Translations under genes and position numbers: made by a program | Assembly (NCBI GenBank): GCA_051745395.1 | Contig: JBNJEA010000075.1 | Span: 1-15,147 of the forward strand | From: JBNJEA01 sp051745395 | GTDB lineage: Bacteria > Desulfobacterota > Desulfobacteria > Desulfobacterales > Desulfosalsimonadaceae | DNA: 15,147 nt | Direction of reading: 5' to 3' | Part shown: positions 14,228 through 15,147 of the stretch, piece after piece | Layout: each line of letters starts with the position of its first letter | Position numbering within the stretch: the first letter of the stretch is position 1 | Notes under the pieces: model-generated | Told to the model about the DNA's origin: nothing | The model's input: the letters and a program-made list of their open reading frames with translations, nothing else | The model's database searches: none

Positions 14228-15058
14228 ATGGAAAAACAGATGCTCCACATTTTCAGAAATACGCCCTTCGGGCGGGAAATGCTGTTGCAGACGGCCTATT
14301 TCTGCAAAAACCTGCAGATCAACCCCGTCATCTACATCCCGGCGCATTTGAAGTTTCTGATGTATTTTGAAAACAACGTCGTCCAGGTGGATCTGGATCA
14401 TTCATATCTGCGGGCGCCGGATACGGCCAAAGATCATGCCACCGAGATCATGCTTGCCGAAGATTTGCAGCCGCCGAAATTTATCACACCCAAGCATTTC
14501 ACGGCATCAACATTGCCCGATATCCCCGTCGATTTTGATTTCATGACCTGCCCGCGCAGCATTTCGGATTTGTCCTCGAAAATCGGCCTGGGCTACATCG
14601 GCCCCCGGGTGCGGCGAATCGTTCAGTCGGCAAGATTTTCGGTGCTGATCCCCAGTGCGGTTTTTAAGCCATGGAACAGCATTGCGGTGTTTTTCGGCGG
14701 TTCGGCCAATGCGGTCAAGGCGCTTCGATTGGGGATTCGGCTCGGCCGGCTGTCGGGAAAACCCGTTGAGGTGTTTACCCAGGAAGGCCGGCGCACCCGC
14801 AAGGATTATGAAGAGATACTCGAAGAGCACAACCTGTACCGGGACATGGAAAACAGCGTCAATGAGTGGCACATTTTTACCAGCGGCCAATTTCGCGACA
14901 ACCTGTATCAAGTGCCCCATGACGCCCTTGTGATACTCGGCGCCTACGGTCACGGTCTGTTAAAGGAACTGCTGTTTGGCAGCACCATGGAAACGGTGCA
15001 GACCGTGCTGCCCAACAGCCTGCTCATTGTCGGGCCGCATTACCGGGCGTCGATGTAG
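14228..15058 (+). CDS. Universal stress protein (UspA) family protein with degenerate first domain
   Basis: A 276-residue cytosolic protein. The C-terminal half (150-270) is a UspA domain: a first strand at NSIAVFFGGSANAVKAL (150-166) and the ATP-binding motif G238-x2-G241-x9-G251-S252, followed by TMETVQTVLPNSLLIVGP. The N-terminal half has Usp-like spacing (ending SARFSVLIPSAVF, 135-147) but lacks the motif, so it looks like a tandem Usp with a worn first domain. GAGGAG eight bases before the ATG fixes the start. It begins 18 bases after the ClC stop, so the two are probably co-transcribed. ClC and Usp domains are often linked, supporting a role in sensing nucleotides or stress for the channel. 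The exact role is inferred. Confidence 0.86.
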   Translation: MEKQMLHIFRNTPFGREMLLQTAYFCKNLQINPVIYIPAHLKFLMYFENNVVQVDLDHSYLRAPDTAKDHATEIMLAEDLQPPKFITPKHFTASTLPDIPVDFDFMTCPRSISDLSSKIGLGYIGPRVRRIVQSARFSVLIPSAVFKPWNSIAVFFGGSANAVKALRLGIRLGRLSGKPVEVFTQEGRRTRKDYEEILEEHNLYRDMENSVNEWHIFTSGQFRDNLYQVPHDALVILGAYGHGLLKELLFGSTMETVQTVLPNSLLIVGPHYRASM

Positions 15059-15063
15059 AAGAA

Positions 15064-15147
15064 GGGACTGAGGGACTAAGGGACTAAGGGACTAAGGGAC
15101 TAAGGGACTAAGGGACTAAGGGACTGAGGGACTGAGGGACTGAGGGA
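15064..15147 (+). repeat. 8-bp tandem repeat (GGGACTRA)n running off the window
   Basis: Ten full units and a partial one run from six bases after the Usp stop codon to the window end. Unit 1 and units 8-10 are GGGACTGA; units 2-7 are GGGACTAA. The period is not a multiple of three and the array lies outside the gene. It may be longer beyond the edge. Slippage could change its length between strains. Confidence 0.95.

Overview
The window reads as a chromosome segment of a Gram-negative anaerobe, most likely a member of the Desulfobacterota (sulfate-reducer type deltaproteobacteria). This is inferred from the four-subunit ferredoxin-dependent 2-oxoacid oxidoreductase, a GspE/PilB-family paralogue beside cytoplasmic two-component proteins, a helix-turn-helix/EIIA fusion protein, and moderately GC-rich coding DNA with AT-rich promoters. 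No ribosomal RNA, tRNA, CRISPR array, phage gene or transposase was recognised.

Layout. (1) 1-481 has no confident gene. It holds a long imperfect inverted repeat (119-291), a two-copy 22-bp direct repeat (321-365) and a further inverted repeat (391-451). (2) 482-1264 (+) is an amidohydrolase-2 family hydrolase whose 3' end overlaps tail to tail with the next operon. (3) 7657-1203 (-) is one long run of same-direction genes: a CheY-like response regulator, a 61-residue unknown protein, a degenerate GspE/PilB-like ATPase homologue, a receiver-histidine kinase protein, and then korDABC, encoding 2-oxoglutarate (or related 2-oxoacid):ferredoxin oxidoreductase. (4) 7658-7888 is an AT-rich promoter zone next to an intrinsic terminator with a UUCG loop. 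(5) 7889-9826 (-) is htpG, the bacterial Hsp90. (6) 10086-11553 (+) is a rhomboid protease followed by an HD-domain phosphohydrolase. (7) 11734-15058 (+) is a helix-turn-helix/EIIA fusion, a ClC chloride channel or transporter with two CBS domains, and a UspA-type protein, spaced like an operon. (8) The right edge runs into an 8-bp tandem repeat.

How the genes may work together. The korDABC complex links the oxidative or reductive TCA segment to ferredoxin. The kinase and the orphan receiver could form a small phosphorelay around the GspE-like pseudo-ATPase. The EIIA-ClC-Usp trio resembles an anion or membrane-stress module with CBS and Usp nucleotide-sensing domains. These functional links are inferred from gene order only.

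Most worth a second look: the GspE-family protein that has lost its ATPase catalytic motifs but keeps its zinc cysteines; the seven-codon in-frame leader ORF that carries the Shine-Dalgarno sequence the rhomboid gene lacks; the HTH-EIIA/ClC-CBS/Usp cluster; a possible terminator-ended small RNA at about 7729-7831; and the inverted-repeat element at 119-291.
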